A stretch of 64,000 bases of DNA from Haematococcus lacustris. Its lineage: Eukaryota; Chlorophyta; Chlorophyceae; Chlamydomonadales; Haematococcaceae. The notes below the pieces were generated by a model. The model was not told the origin of the DNA, made no database searches, and was given only the letters and a program-made list of their open reading frames with translations. The translations under genes and the position numbers were made by a program. The DNA is taken from assembly GCA_030144725.1 (NCBI GenBank), contig JASKMD010000031.1:4313852-4377851 (forward strand), read 5' to 3'. Below are positions 1-12,100 of the stretch, piece after piece; the first letter of the stretch is position 1, and the number at the start of each line of letters is the position of its first letter.

Positions 1-734
1 GGTGCTTCTTCACAGCATACAGCCTGTAGAGACTTGCCACGCAACCGCCTCATAACGACCATGCCATAAAATTGGCTTCGATTACATTTACATAGTGTCA
101 CGTGTGACATGTGTCAAGCTGCCCCATAAGACCTAGCTGCAGAGTGCAGGCATTTTGCGGACAGCTAGTAACATGTACATATGCAGCTTCAGCTGCTGTA
201 TGTATTGTGCACAGGGTTGAGCTCGATACGCCCCACGCAAAGCCTTCTTGTTGCAAGCTTGTGGTCATTTGTCACCCTGCCTGGACTGCCTGCCTGTACT
301 ACTTGAAACACATCGCATCACACAGCAATCGCCGACGTGGCGTGAAGGCGACGGGACACGGAGCTGGAGGAGCCCTGCTGCAATAACTGTCGCTCCATGA
401 CCGGCTCAGCCTCCACCAGCGGCGTCACCGAATCAGTAGCCAGGCTGCCGTGCGCCGTAGCAGCCGCAGCCTGCACGGCTTTGCGCCAGCACAACTGCAC
501 GCCAGCACAGCACATGCACTCTAACATGCGTACGCGTAGACACACAGGGCACGGCGAGTGGCGATGAGCCGAGGCGCATGACAACTCCACACCTGCCCTA
601 CAGTGGCCAGCTGAGCAGGGCAGCTGGTAGTGTGAGGTATACCCACCACTGAACATAACGTCGCATTGCCTTTCTGTGCCTAGTGCACTCAGAGTGGCGC
701 AGCGCACCACGCCAAAAGCACTGCCCCTGGCGCC
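1..734. other. 3' flank of the APH-1 gene, no further gene seen
   Basis: No reading frame here has a recognisable protein motif. On the minus strand the stretch lies downstream of the APH-1 stop and probably holds its 3' untranslated region. Two TGTAA-type words, the usual green-algal polyadenylation signal, occur on the minus strand near positions 80-95. That would give a 3' UTR of roughly 640 bases, a normal length for volvocalean genes. The link to poly(A) site choice is inference. Confidence 0.4.
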
Positions 735-2588
735 CTAGTCAGTCCCGTCATTAGTGGCAGCAGGGCTGGCCACAGCAGCTGGCCGCACCTGGGCCGCATA
801 CGCCATGTTGAGGGCGCCAATTCCCAGCAGCAGCGGCATGGCCACCAGGCAGCCGTCCCGGCGCATGTTTAGCAGACTCTGCAGCCGCCACCCGGTTAGA
901 GGGGTCAGGCACACTGGGCCAGCACCTCGCACCACTCAGGCCTCCTGTGTGGGGGTTCCCCTTAGCCAGGGCCCAACTCCCTGCCTAACAGCCATGCCTG
1001 CCCTCCTGCTCCCCTGCCTGCCTAGCTGCTGGTCTCCTAGCGCCCCTGCCTGCCTGCCCCGCCTGCCCCTCTGCTCCCTTGGCTGGCCCCCTCCCAGTCC
1101 CCCTGCCTGCCTGCTTACACAGCTTCCAGCTTGCTCCTACCCCTCTGGCCTGCCTCACCAGCAGCGCAGCTCCCAGGTGCATGCAGGGCACGTACACCAC
1201 ATGCAGCCGGTGGCGCTCATGGAAGCCCTCCCAGGCAATGACCATGAGTGACGTCAGCAACATGCCAAAGGCCAGGCAGTACATGGCACCTGCCAGGAAG
1301 ATGCTGAAGCGAGGGCAGGTGTCCAAGTACCTGAGGCAGCGGCCACAGGGCCGTTGAGGCCAGCGCACTGTAGCAGACAGGCCACAGAGGGAGACACTGG
1401 CAGTGGCGGTGGTGAGGGTGGTGGGTAAGGGTGGTGGGGTTGAGAGAGGCAGGTGGGAGAGGCAGCGGGTGGAATAGGAGGTGATGGGCCAAGGCCCAGT
1501 CCGTGCTGCTGTGGGAGTTCCCTCCAGCAGGCCTGGGGGCTGCAGCTCAGCAGGGCCCTACCAGGTGGCATCAGAGGTGGTGAGGGGCAGGAAGGAGAGG
1601 TAGAAGAAGATGGCGTGCGCCGCGCCGTGCCCCCAGCCCCAGCCCAGCGCCAGGTACAACTTGTCCACTAGCTCAAAGCGCTGGCCTGAGGCCCGGGCCT
1701 GGATCTCTAGCACCCGACTGGTCTTGCTGCAGACAGCCAGGCAGGGCTGGGGTGGGGCAGGGCAGGCCGGGGATGGGGCAAGGCGGGGCGGGGCGGATGT
1801 GGGGCAGGGTGTGGCGGGGCGGGGTGGGACGAAGTGGGGCGGGGTGGGGCAGGACAGGGCAGGGCAGGATGGATGAATGTCAGTGGGTATCAAAGCAGGT
1901 GGCCAATATGTGCTGCTGCTGCTGTCTGCCCTTTGCCCATGGGCCCCAGGCCTGCAGCTTTACCTGTGGATGAGCCATAGCAGCCACCTGGCCAGCTCTT
2001 GCAGCACCACAGCCCCCACCAGCAGGCCAGCATAGGGACCTGCTGCCTGGGTGACCGGCAAAAACCCTGCATGACAGCACAGCAGCAGGAGCAGGGGTGA
2101 GGGCAGCTGCAATGGTGCTAGTAACAGAAGCTGAGCAACAGCTGTGGCACAACACTGAAGCAGCAAGAGGCGAGGGAGGAGGGACAGCTGGCCAGCAGTG
2201 CTGGGTGCGGAGGCTGGCTGTGGGCACTTGCCACGGAAGATGCAAGCCGTCAGGAGAAGGACTACTAGCCAGTAGAATGCACTGCACACGAGGAGCAGGG
2301 GCAGCAGGGATATGGCAGGTTGCTGGGTCAGCAGGGATGGTAGGCAGGGCACCCTGGACTTGGTTGTTGCTGGGGTGTCACTGCCGCGGCTCGCCTGGTG
2401 AATGTGAGGAGCACTAGGAAGGACTTGGGAAAGATGAACACCAAGAAAAAAGCAAGACCGGGGCCAAGGCCTGCAAGGCACGGGACAGTAGGAGGACCTT
2501 GGACTTCGCAGTTCCGGACATGAGAGGAGCAGCTAAGTCGGTTGCTCGCACCCAGGAGGAAGTAGCCGAATGTGACAGCTGACGCCAT
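735..2588 (-). CDS. APH1: Gamma-secretase subunit APH-1
   Basis: APH-1 is the seven-pass scaffold subunit of gamma-secretase, with presenilin, nicastrin and PEN-2, in the endomembrane system. About seven exons are readable on the minus strand. The first starts at ATG 2588-2586 and ends at 2552; the next starts at 2470, and the two join in phase 1. Later exons carry AFYWLVVLLL (about 2280-2220), a segment at about 2070-1965, GWGHGAAHAIFFYLSFL (about 1730-1558), SLMVIAWEGF (about 1325-1160) and a last exon to stop TAG 735-737. The Gly-rich TM4 motif, the MVIAxEGx segment and the later VPxxHL histidine match the family, and the order of hydrophobic segments fits seven passes. The second intron seems to use a GC donor (ACCAG|GCGAGC). 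The position of the first conserved APH-1 histidine, just before TxxMVIA, appears to be Leu. The family call is firm; small exon limits are approximate. Confidence 0.88.
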
Positions 2589-2841
2589 AGGAGCAGGCTA
2601 CGAGGCGTCTCGACAACGAAGCGGCGTGTGTTGTTGGAGCGCTTCGTTCATATTGCTGCAATCCCAATGGTATGATTCCGCCTACTCCGCTGCTCCGCAA
2701 GCTCTGGCATGTTTGTAGTTTGTGTTTTCATACAATTCACCATGAAAGGGTGGGTGTGGACACAGCTTCCATACAAGCTGCCTGAGTATTCATATATTTC
2801 GGCTCAAGCCACTGAGGAGCCTGAGGGCTGTTGGCACATCA
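2589..2841. promoter_or_regulatory. Divergent promoter region APH-1 / URI
   Basis: These 253 bases separate the ATG of the minus-strand APH-1 gene from the ATG of the plus-strand URI gene, so they must hold both 5' UTRs and probably a shared bidirectional promoter. The stretch is less GC-rich than its surroundings. I see no unambiguous TATA box. The role is inferred from gene geometry only. Confidence 0.4.
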
Positions 2842-4681
2842 ATGGCCGACACCCTCCAGCCAGCAGCACTGCAGCTGTATGCTGCGGAGGTCGGCAAGGC
2901 GATCGCCAAGACAGAGGCCAACATTGCGGAACTGCGGCGGCAGCGCGACCAGCTGGAAGGTACGCGCGACCTAGTGGCTGAGCTGCCCAAGAGGTTGACG
3001 CACGCTGTCATGGTACCTTTCGGGCGGCACGCCTTCTTCCCTGGTCACCTGCGCCATACCAACGAGCTGCTGGTAGAGCTCGGCGCGCAGTACCATGTGC
3101 AGTGCACAGCGCACCACGCGGAGCAGGTGCTGCAGCGGCGCGTCCAGCGTGTCGCGGACGGCATACGTGCCTGCGAGCAGCAGCTGCAGAACCACAGGGC
3201 TCGCCTGCAGCTGTCCTCTGAGGCGCTGGGCAGCTCTGACGCTACAGACGAGATGGAGATTCGACAGTCGTACGACGAGAGCGAGGCATTATTGGCTTCC
3301 GTGCATGCCCAGCCCAAGAAGCAGGCCCGTAGCCAGGCCACTACCCCCCTGCCCCAGTCTGGCACCAGCACCAGCCCTGACCCTGACTTAGACCGCTTGT
3401 TTGCGCACATGGACAAGCTGGCATTGCTGGAGGCTGCAGATGAAGCAGACGAAGCAGAAGCCACAGCGGCCGACTCTAGCCAGGAGCCCAGCCCCGCAGC
3501 TGCTGCAAGCTCAGCTCCAGGTCTGACCCCAGCACTGGGCACTGACCCCCTGTCCTATTCACTGGCTGACAGTGATGATGATGATGAGGAGGATGACACC
3601 CTGCCAGCCCAGCAGCCCAGGCATGGCTGGCTTCAGCCGGAGGGTGAGGTGGCAGATGAGGCAGGGGCAGGGGAGGGGGAGGCAGAGGGAGGGGGAGGGA
3701 AGGCAATGGGTGGGGGTGGGGAGGATCTGGCAGCTCTGCTGGCGGCCTTTGCCCCAGTTCCTATGGCTCCAAGCAATCCCCGCGCAGCAGCAGCAGCAGC
3801 AGCCAGGCAGACAGCAGCAGCCAGGCTAGCAGCACCGGAGCCAGCAAGCCGCCTCTAATGGCCGCCACACACACCCCTGACCAGGGCCGCAGCCTCAGTG
3901 CAGCGGGGCACACACAACCAGCGGCGCAGCAGCAGCGCAGCAGCAGCAGCAGGCTCCCAGAGGGGGGCAGCTCCTCTCAAGCGGGGTTTTCTTTTGGGCC
4001 ATGCGGGGCAGACACCATCAACAGCTGCAGCGGCCAAGAGGGCGCCTGCATCATCCCTGTCTGCACCACCCTCCGCCCCTGCCTCAACTGCCACTGCTGC
4101 CACAAACCTTGGCTTGGACCAGGTCACCCAGCCCAGCAGCCGCCCCTCGCTGCAAGCTCAGCACCCGCCTCATGACGCGTCGTGGAAAACGCAGCAAACA
4201 GTACCAGGGCAAGGGCAGGTGGCACCAGGTCAGGGTGCAGAGGCAGCGAGGGGAGTGGTGGCGGCAGGGCAGGCACAGCGCACAGCCCGGTCGGCAGAGT
4301 CCTTCACAGGGCAGGTGTTCGAGCGACGTGGCTCGCTGCTGCATGGCCCTGCTGCTCCTTCAAACCCTGCCTGTGACTTCCCACGCAGAGGCTGCTGGGG
4401 GGGATGTCACGCAGCTAGCGGGTCATGCAGCAGCCCCCCGACCGGTAGCAGCAGCGATTGATGAAGGGCAACAGGTGGGAGGGTCCCCTGTCGCGCACCA
4501 GGAGCAGCTGCAAGGCCCTTCGCAGCCCAGGAAGGCGGTGGGGCAGGGCCAGCCCATTGAGCCTGATTTGGGCACTAGGATGCAGCCGATGGCTGCTGGC
4601 CGGTCAGCACCAGGTGGTGGCTCAGGGCGACAGTTATCCAAGTTCAAGCAGCAACAGTTGGCTGCACGGGGCGCATTGTAA
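2842..4681 (+). CDS. URI1: Unconventional prefoldin RPB5 interactor (URI)-like protein
   Basis: URI is an alpha-type prefoldin-like protein that acts in the R2TP/prefoldin-like chaperone complex and in RNA polymerase assembly through RPB5. The first exon starts at ATG 2842 in a good context (catcaATGG). It gives an N-terminal coiled coil (residues about 10-45), the central prefoldin hairpin with PFGRHAFFPGHLRHTNELL (about 58-77) and a second coiled coil (about 90-130). An acidic run follows (DDDDEEDD, near 3572-3596). This frame meets a stop at 3856-3858. The same frame then reopens with SFTGQVFER near 4300, and another frame ends with LSKFKQQQLAARGAL at 4681. Both resemble C-terminal URI motifs, so at least two introns are inferred, one removing 3856 and one ending near 4388. 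The stop codon overlaps a TGTAA word. Confidence 0.8.
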
Positions 4682-5368
4682 GGGGTGACCTCAGCTTGGC
4701 TGCTCGGCAGGTGGCTTGGAGGCTGTAGTCAGGCCTTTGCGGTCAGTGCGTACAGCATCACCCGTTGACCCTATCAACCAGGTTCACACGAAGTATTTAG
4801 CGTGGGGTCTGCATGCCGGACGTAAAGTTATAGTAAAGGCATGCGCAAACCAAAAGTAGAAACAATCAATGCATAGATGCATGGTGCATGACCTGCTCAA
4901 TGTAGACACATGTAGCACCTCACTCTCACACTCCCTTATTACATGCAATGACCTGACTGTGAGCCCGCAAGGCTGTCTCATCTCAAGCCCACCCAGCTTC
5001 CGGTTGCAGCTTGCTGCTGGGCCAGCCACGCCTGAGCCGCCATGACTCCACACGCACCAACAGACGCCGGCAGAGTCTAATGACGTGGGCTAGGAAGCAC
5101 AGGGACACATGCCACATGAAAACCCTCAGCCCGATGCAGGATCAGAGTTTGGCAGGGGTCTGGGTGGGGCCCTGAGGCTGGCCGGGGGGTGCAGGGCTAC
5201 TGACGGCGCTGGAGTGGGACCTGGCTGTCTGCAGCGGTCGGGATGAGGAGGGTGATCTGTCTACGCAGTGCTCAATCAGCAATGTAAGGGAACAACTCCC
5301 GCCCCGCCCTGACTTCTGCAGCCAGCTGTTATGCACAGCGGTCTGCTGAGCTGCTTCCGCCTCGCCAG
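4682..5368. other. Convergent 3' intergenic region
   Basis: About 690 bases between the stop of the plus-strand URI gene and the stop of the minus-strand carboxypeptidase gene. Open frames here are short and lack family motifs. The region should hold the two 3' UTRs. Nothing else was recognised. Confidence 0.5.
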
Positions 5369-7416
5369 TTAATGGTGGTACATCAGGGGGTTGCTGGTCA
5401 TCATGGCAATGGCCACAGCTTGATCGCGCCGTTGCTGTGCTTCTTGCCCAAGGCCTGCGGTGCCGGCGCTGGCTTGCCTGCTTTGCAACGCTGGCTGGCT
5501 GCTGCTTTCAAGCGCCCTAGTTTGGAGCGAGGCGTGGCTGCGGAACGGCAGGGACGAGGAGGAGGACGACGAAGAAGAGGATGCGGTCACTCCCGACCCG
5601 TCGCGACCCGTCGCGACCAGTGCCGGGGCCGACAATCCCGGCGGTAGAGGCGGGGCACCAAAATGCCCCAGGCTTGTCAATAGGCCATCGTTCAGGAAGC
5701 CTTTGGGCAGCGTGGAGCTCCCCATCAGCTCGTCGCCAAGCACTACGGACGTTGGTGGTTGTCGGTTGCCAGGTTCGCGGTCCGGCGACTGCAAGCGATG
5801 CAGCACGCCGGATGCGTAACTCGGCGGGAGCTCGGCTAGATCCCGATGACTGGCGCGCCCCTGGATGCCCCAACCGCTGCTGGGCGTCGCGCCCAAGCCG
5901 CCCAACCGCGACGCGAGGGTAGAGTGCTGACGAGGCATCAGCCCAGCCCGCAGGCTGGCCAAGGCAGTTGCGACTCCTGCCGTGGCAAGTCCCTGGAGCG
6001 GCTCCCCTGCTGCCGCTGACGCTGGGGCTGCAGGCTGGGCAAAGCTAGGTCTGGAGCGGGGCGGGGCCTCCTGGTGTTGGGGCCCGGGTCTGTCAGCCCC
6101 CTGGGCGGCAGCATCTGGAGCGCAGCGCGGCAGGCGTGCGGGGCTGCCGCCCCCCAGCCAGCTGGGCGCCCAGCTGCTGCTGCTGGTGGGAGGGCTGGGG
6201 GCAGGAAGGGAGGCGGGGTCAGGGTGTGTGGCGGGAGGGGCGGCTGATGGCAGCAGGCCGCCAGGGCCCAGGGCATTGGCCCTGTGAGGGTGGGGGGCAG
6301 CAGGGAGGGGGGAGGAACCCTGGCTGGTGTTGGGCTAGCAGGCATGGGGTGGGTAGGGGAGGAATGGGGCAGAGATGCAGGGGAGGAGGGGAAGAAGGGT
6401 AGTGAGAGGAAGCATAGCATAGCAAGGGATAAGCACTGGGCCACTGCAGTGGTGCTCACCGTGTGAGTATGCCCCCTGCCGGCACTCTCCCCTCCTCTTC
6501 CCGCCCACCCCTCACATGACACATGCCTTGCGTGCCTTTGCCCCCATCCTTCTCCTCCCCATCCTGGTGCTCATCCCTGGCAAAACCAGTGCTGCTTATG
6601 CTTTATTGAGAAGCCTTAGCCCTCTCCCTCGCCTGGGCAGCCCTCTCCCTCTCCCTCTCCCTCTCCCTCTCCCTCTCCCTCTCCCTCTCCCTCTCCCTCT
6701 CCCTCTCCCTCTCCCTCTCCCTCTCCCTCTCCCTCTCCCTCTCCCTCTCCCTCTCCCTCTCCCTCTCCCTCTCCCTCTCCCTCTCCCTCTCCCTCTCCCT
6801 CTCCCTCTCCCTCTCCCTCTCCCTCACCAGGAGGCGGCCTCTCCGCGGTAGATGCCCCGCTGGTGCGCATACATCAGGGGCGACACGTCCGCCGTCAGCC
6901 CAGCTGCGGGCCCTGGCCCATACAGGGCGCTGCGCCGCATGCTGGCGGCCTCCTGGGGGCCGTGGCCAGCTGCTGAGCTGTCATCTGGTGCCCCGGCGGA
7001 GTCTGCGCCCTCCCCTGCAGCAGCAGCCAGGGGGAAGGTGGCAGGGCAGCCAGGAGACAGGAAGGGTGGAGTGACGGGAGTCAGGGAGGGTTCGGCAGGG
7101 CTTGGTGTGTGCAAGGCAGGGTCCAGGTGCATGAGGCCACAGCGTAGGTGGTGATGGCGGGTGGGGATCACACATCTGATCGCTGCGAAATACTTCTGCT
7201 GACCACCTTGCCTGCCTGCCTGCTTGCCTGCCATTGCCTGCCTGCCATTGCCTGCCTGCCATTGCCTGCCTGCCTGCCATTGCCTGCCTGCCATTGCCTG
7301 CCTGCCATTGCCTGCCTGCCTGCCATTGCCTGCCTGCCATTGCCTGCCTGCCATTGCCTGCCTGCCATTGCCTGCCTGCCATTGCCTGCCTGCCTGCCAT
7401 TGCCTGCCTGCCATTG

Positions 7417-7488
<72 letters not shown>

Positions 7489-8533
7489 CCGCTGTTGTTG
7501 CTGCTGACGTGCCTTCCCTTCCCCCCGCCCATTCCACACTCCGACGCACCAAACAATGACAGGCAGGCCATCACACTCTCAGACGCCTTCTGCTTCTCTG
7601 CGGCGAGCATCTGGCGCAGCGCCTTGGACCGAGCTGCACGCTGCGCACTGCGCCCTATGGGCTTAGCCTGCAGTCCGGTGGGAGCAGGGGCAACCTGCTT
7701 GCGGCATGAGGCCTGCATGCCCATTAGGCCTGCGCGGGTCGACCAGGGTAGGCTACCATGGCGGCGACACCTCACCTCGACGGCGCCACCCTCACCTCGA
7801 CATCGCCACCGGCAGCAGAGGGACTGTCTATAGTTCTGTGGCCGCAGCCCCACTGCGGAGGTCCGGCGCGAACGAGCAGACCGACGCGACTCCTCCTCGC
7901 TGCTCTCGTCGTCACTGCATGCACACGGGGAGCACAGGCAGCGCCTGCCCGACGAACCCCGCCTGCCGCATTCTCATACCGCTGTAATAGCGACACGCGT
8001 GGCCGCAAGTGCCTGGGCGGTGGGGCTATTTTTGCGGCCGGGGCTGTTCGCGGCCGGGGCCGGGGCAGTGTACCTGTCGGTGGCCGGTTCGTCGTCGTCT
8101 CCCTCTGGCACCTCCAGCAAGTGGCCGTCAGCATCCTGCAGCAGGAGGACCCCACCCACGCCTTGCCTACTCCTTACAGCCCCTACCCCTCAGTGCATGT
8201 GCATGCCAGCATCACCCACATGCACTGTTGCCCATGTGGCATGCAGCATGTCATGTCAGTGGTGCAGTAGCATGGGACACATGCGGTGCCACACCATGTA
8301 GATCACACAGCGTTGCCTTCACAAGCTGCAGCAGCCCCCTCCCCTCCTCCCCATCCTCCTGTATGTGCCCTCCTGTAAGCGTGTGTGACGTGATGAGTGA
8401 GCGGCCTCTCCCCCCGCCCCGCCTGCCTGTGCCCAGCTTGCTGCCCTACCCGCACAAAGCGTGTTGGCCCCTCCCCCCCTGCCGGGTGGATGAACTCCAG
8501 CTCTGCCAGCAAGTCCGCGTGGCCTACTCACCC

Positions 8534-8568
<35 letters not shown>

Positions 8569-9127
8569 GGAGGGAAGGAGGGGGTTTAATGCAGTGTGAC
8601 TAGTCAGTGTGACCAGTCAGTGTGACCAGTCAGTGTGACCAGTCAGTGTGACCAGGCAGTGTGACCAGGCAGTGTGACCTGGCAGTATGACCAGGCATTG
8701 TGATCTGTCAATGTGATCTGTCAGTGTGATCAAACCGTGCCAGGATCAAACCCTGCCCCCGGCCTGTCCTGCAACCGCTGGCCTGGTCTGGCCTGGTGCT
8801 GTGCGCCTGGCCCCGTGCAGCGCCGCACCCTTTTGGCTATCAGGCCATGCCTCCCTGCCCCCGGCCTGGCTTAGTGATGCAGCGCCGCACCGTAGCGGCC
8901 GGGGTCCCAGTAGTCGGCCAGGCTGGCCGCCAGCGCCGCGCCCATCACCTCCAGCGCCTCGCAGCTGAAGTGGCGCCCGGCCCAGCGCCCCGTGCTGCCG
9001 CCAGCAAAGGTGGCCTCCAGGGTGAGGCTGCAGGCAGGCCAGGGGGGGCAGGCTGGAGGCAGGTGGGGGGCCGGCTGCAGGAGAGGCGGGGGGCGGGCCG
9101 GCTGCAGGCAGGTCAGGGGTGGGGGGT

Positions 9128-9158
<31 letters not shown>

Positions 9159-12100
9159 ACTACTCTCCCGAGGGCGCGTGACTGGATTTCTTTATTTGCT
9201 CGCGACCTCTCAGGTGTTACCCTTAAGCGACTGAGCCATTAGCCGCCCGATGGGGCAGGATGGGGTGGGGGGTAAGTAGGTGGTGTGGCAGGCTGTGCCA
9301 GGGCGGGTGGAAATACCCAGGTCAGTCTTAACCCACGCAGGGCAAGGGGAACAGGGCGCAGGGCCTAAGCAGGACAGGGGAGGGTGGCTGAGGAGGTGGG
9401 GGGTAAGTAGGTGGTGTGGCAGGCTGTCTCAGGGCGGGGTGGCCCAGACCTGTTGGTAAGTCCCAGCTCCCTGAAGCCCACCACCCTGCCGGTCCCTGCC
9501 TTGGACCTCTGCAGCCAGAAAGGGGCAGCAGAGGGCGGGTCACAGCCGGGCCATGGCGAATGCGGCAGGGCAGCAGGGGGGCAGGGCAGCAGGGGGGCAG
9601 GGCAGCAGAGGGGCAGGGCGGCAGGGGGGCAGGGCGGCAGGGGGGCAGCAGGGGGGTGGCGTGAAGGGAAAACGTCACAGCCTGGCTATGGTGGGTGCGG
9701 CAGGGCGGCAGGGGGGCAGGGGGGCTGCAGGGGGCATCCCTAAGGCTTGGCTCTGCCCGTGGCCCTGGCTGCCTGCCCTGCCTCCCTGCCCTGCCCCTCC
9801 CCCTGCCCCTGCCTTGCCCCCCCTCCCCCCCTGCTGCTCACCTGGACCTTGAAGGCGCAGCGGTGGTAGGAGAAGATGTCCGGGGCGCAGTGCGACAGCA
9901 GCAGGGGCAGCACCTTCTCCTGCAGCCTGCAGCGAACAGAGGGGCGGGAGGGGGGGCAGCGCGCAGGCTAGACCAGGCCTGAGGTGAGGGCAGGCGGGGA
10001 CACCCAGGCCGCTGTAGGGGACACCCAGACTTCCCTTCCCACACACTCAGCCCGCAGCGTGGGCTGTAGGTCCTCCCCCTGGAGGTAAGCGCTTGCGTGT
10101 AGGGGAGGCCTGCTCATGCCCCTGCTGGCCCCCTCCCCCCCTAGAAGTGAGCGTTTGCGTGTAGGGGAGGCCTGCCAGGTGATGCCGCATGCCTGCGGCC
10201 CACTGAACACCCGCCTCGGCCTCAAGGGCCTTGGGCAGCGTGCCCGGTGTCCTGCTAGCCATTCACATGCAGCCCGCACCCTGCCCTGCTCCCTTGCCGG
10301 CCTGCTGCTGCGCCTTGCGGCCTCCAAGGTCATGAAAGGCAGTGGACCTGGCCACCTTCCTGGCCCTGGACCTCGCCTGCTGCGCCCCCACCTGGCTGTT
10401 GCCCCCACCTGGCTCTTGCCTGCGGCCCTACCCCTGGATGCCTTCTACCCGCACTCTGGAGCCTTCACTGCCGGCAGCCGCTCTGACGCGCCATGACCTG
10501 CTGCCGGCAGTGGGGGCTGGCCTGCCAGACGCGGCCTGACCCGCTGCCGGCAGCAGGCGCACACTGAGAGTGCAGTAGGGCCCACCCCCCCCCTCCCTGC
10601 AGTGTGGGTGCAGGGCCCTCCCCTCCCGGCTCACCGTGGCTCCACCCCCGGCAGGCCGCCCAGTGTGCCGGGCACAGGGTAGCCGGGGAACAGCGCTGCG
10701 TTGTCCTTGGGCTGCGCGGGGGGAGGGGGAGGGTGGAGGGGTGGGGTGGAGGAGCAGGGGGAGGGGCGGTGAGGGGGGAAGGGGGAGGGGTGAGGAGGCG
10801 GTGAGGGGGGGAGGGGCCAGCAGGGGCATGAGCTGGAGGATGGATAAGGATAAGGATAAGGATAAGGATAAGGATAAGGATACGGATAAGGATAAGGATA
10901 AGGATAAGGAAGGAAGGAGGCCTGGGTGCTGGGTGGAGGGTGGAGGTGGTGGCGGAGGCTGAGGAGAGGCACGGGGTATAGGAGATGGAGGAGGGTGCAC
11001 CTTGTGGCAGCCGTAGACAAAGACGTCAGGCTTGCGGCTGTGGCCGTGCAGGTCGCAGAACAGGCTGACCTCCCGCTCCTCCATGAACTCCCGCAGCAGC
11101 GCCTTGAGCGCCACAATGACCGGGTGCAGCTTGCGGTGAGGCTCCTGCCACACCCGGTTCAGGTCCACGCCCGCAAGGTTGCAGCGGTAGTTGCCCACGA
11201 TCACGCCTGAGGGTAGCAGCAGCAAGGGAGGGGGAAGGGGGGGCATGGGGGGTAGGTATGGAGGGGTGGGGTGGGGTGGGGTGGGGTGGGATGGGATGGG
11301 GTGAGGTGGGGTGGGGTGGGGTGGGGTGGGGTGGGGTGGGGTGGGGTGGGGTGGGGTGGGGTGGGGTGGGGTGGGGTGGGGTGGGGTGGGGTGGGGTGGG
11401 GTGGGGTGGGGTGGGGTGGGGTGGGGTGGGGTGGGGTGGGGTGGGGTGGGGTGGGGTGGGGTGGGGTGGGGTGGGGTGGGGGGGTGGGGTGGGGTGGGGT
11501 GGGGTGGGGTGGGGTGGGGTGGGGTGGGGTGGGGTGGGGTGGGGTGGGGTGGGGTGGGGTGGAGCAGTGGACCTTACCATCAGGGTTGACCATGGGAATG
11601 ATTTTAAAGACAAACTGTGAGCGCAGCTGCTGGGCAGTGGCTGATGGCCCTGTGAGGAAGTCCAGCAGCCCCTTCATCATCCAGCTGCTGTTGCTCTCCC
11701 CCGGATGCACACGAGCTGCGCAGCATGCAGCCAGCGAGGCCACACCCCATCACACCCCATCACACACTGTATCATACCACACTGCCATGCTGTTAGCAGC
11801 ATGTCGTTTTCAGCAACGCATTGTTGGCCTTGTTGGCCATACACGGTGGTGACGACAGCAGCTGACTCTGCCCAGCCCTGGCAGCCCTGGCTGTCCTAAC
11901 CCCCCTGCGGCCCTGCTCCCCTTGCTGCGGCCCTTCTGCTGCTTCTGCCCCTGCCCCCCTGCCGCTGCTGCTCCTGCCCCCCTGCCGCTGCTGCCCCTGC
12001 CCCCCTGCTGCAGCTGCTCCTGCCCCCCTGCTGCTGCTGCTCCTGCCCCCCTCACCTGAAATGAGCACGCCTCTGCGGCGGCGCATCACCTCAGGTCGGT

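Noticed and set aside
11201..11743. Pro-His-rich protein (TPPHP repeats)
   Set aside because: It reads straight through the GGGGT intron between two recognised carboxypeptidase exons.
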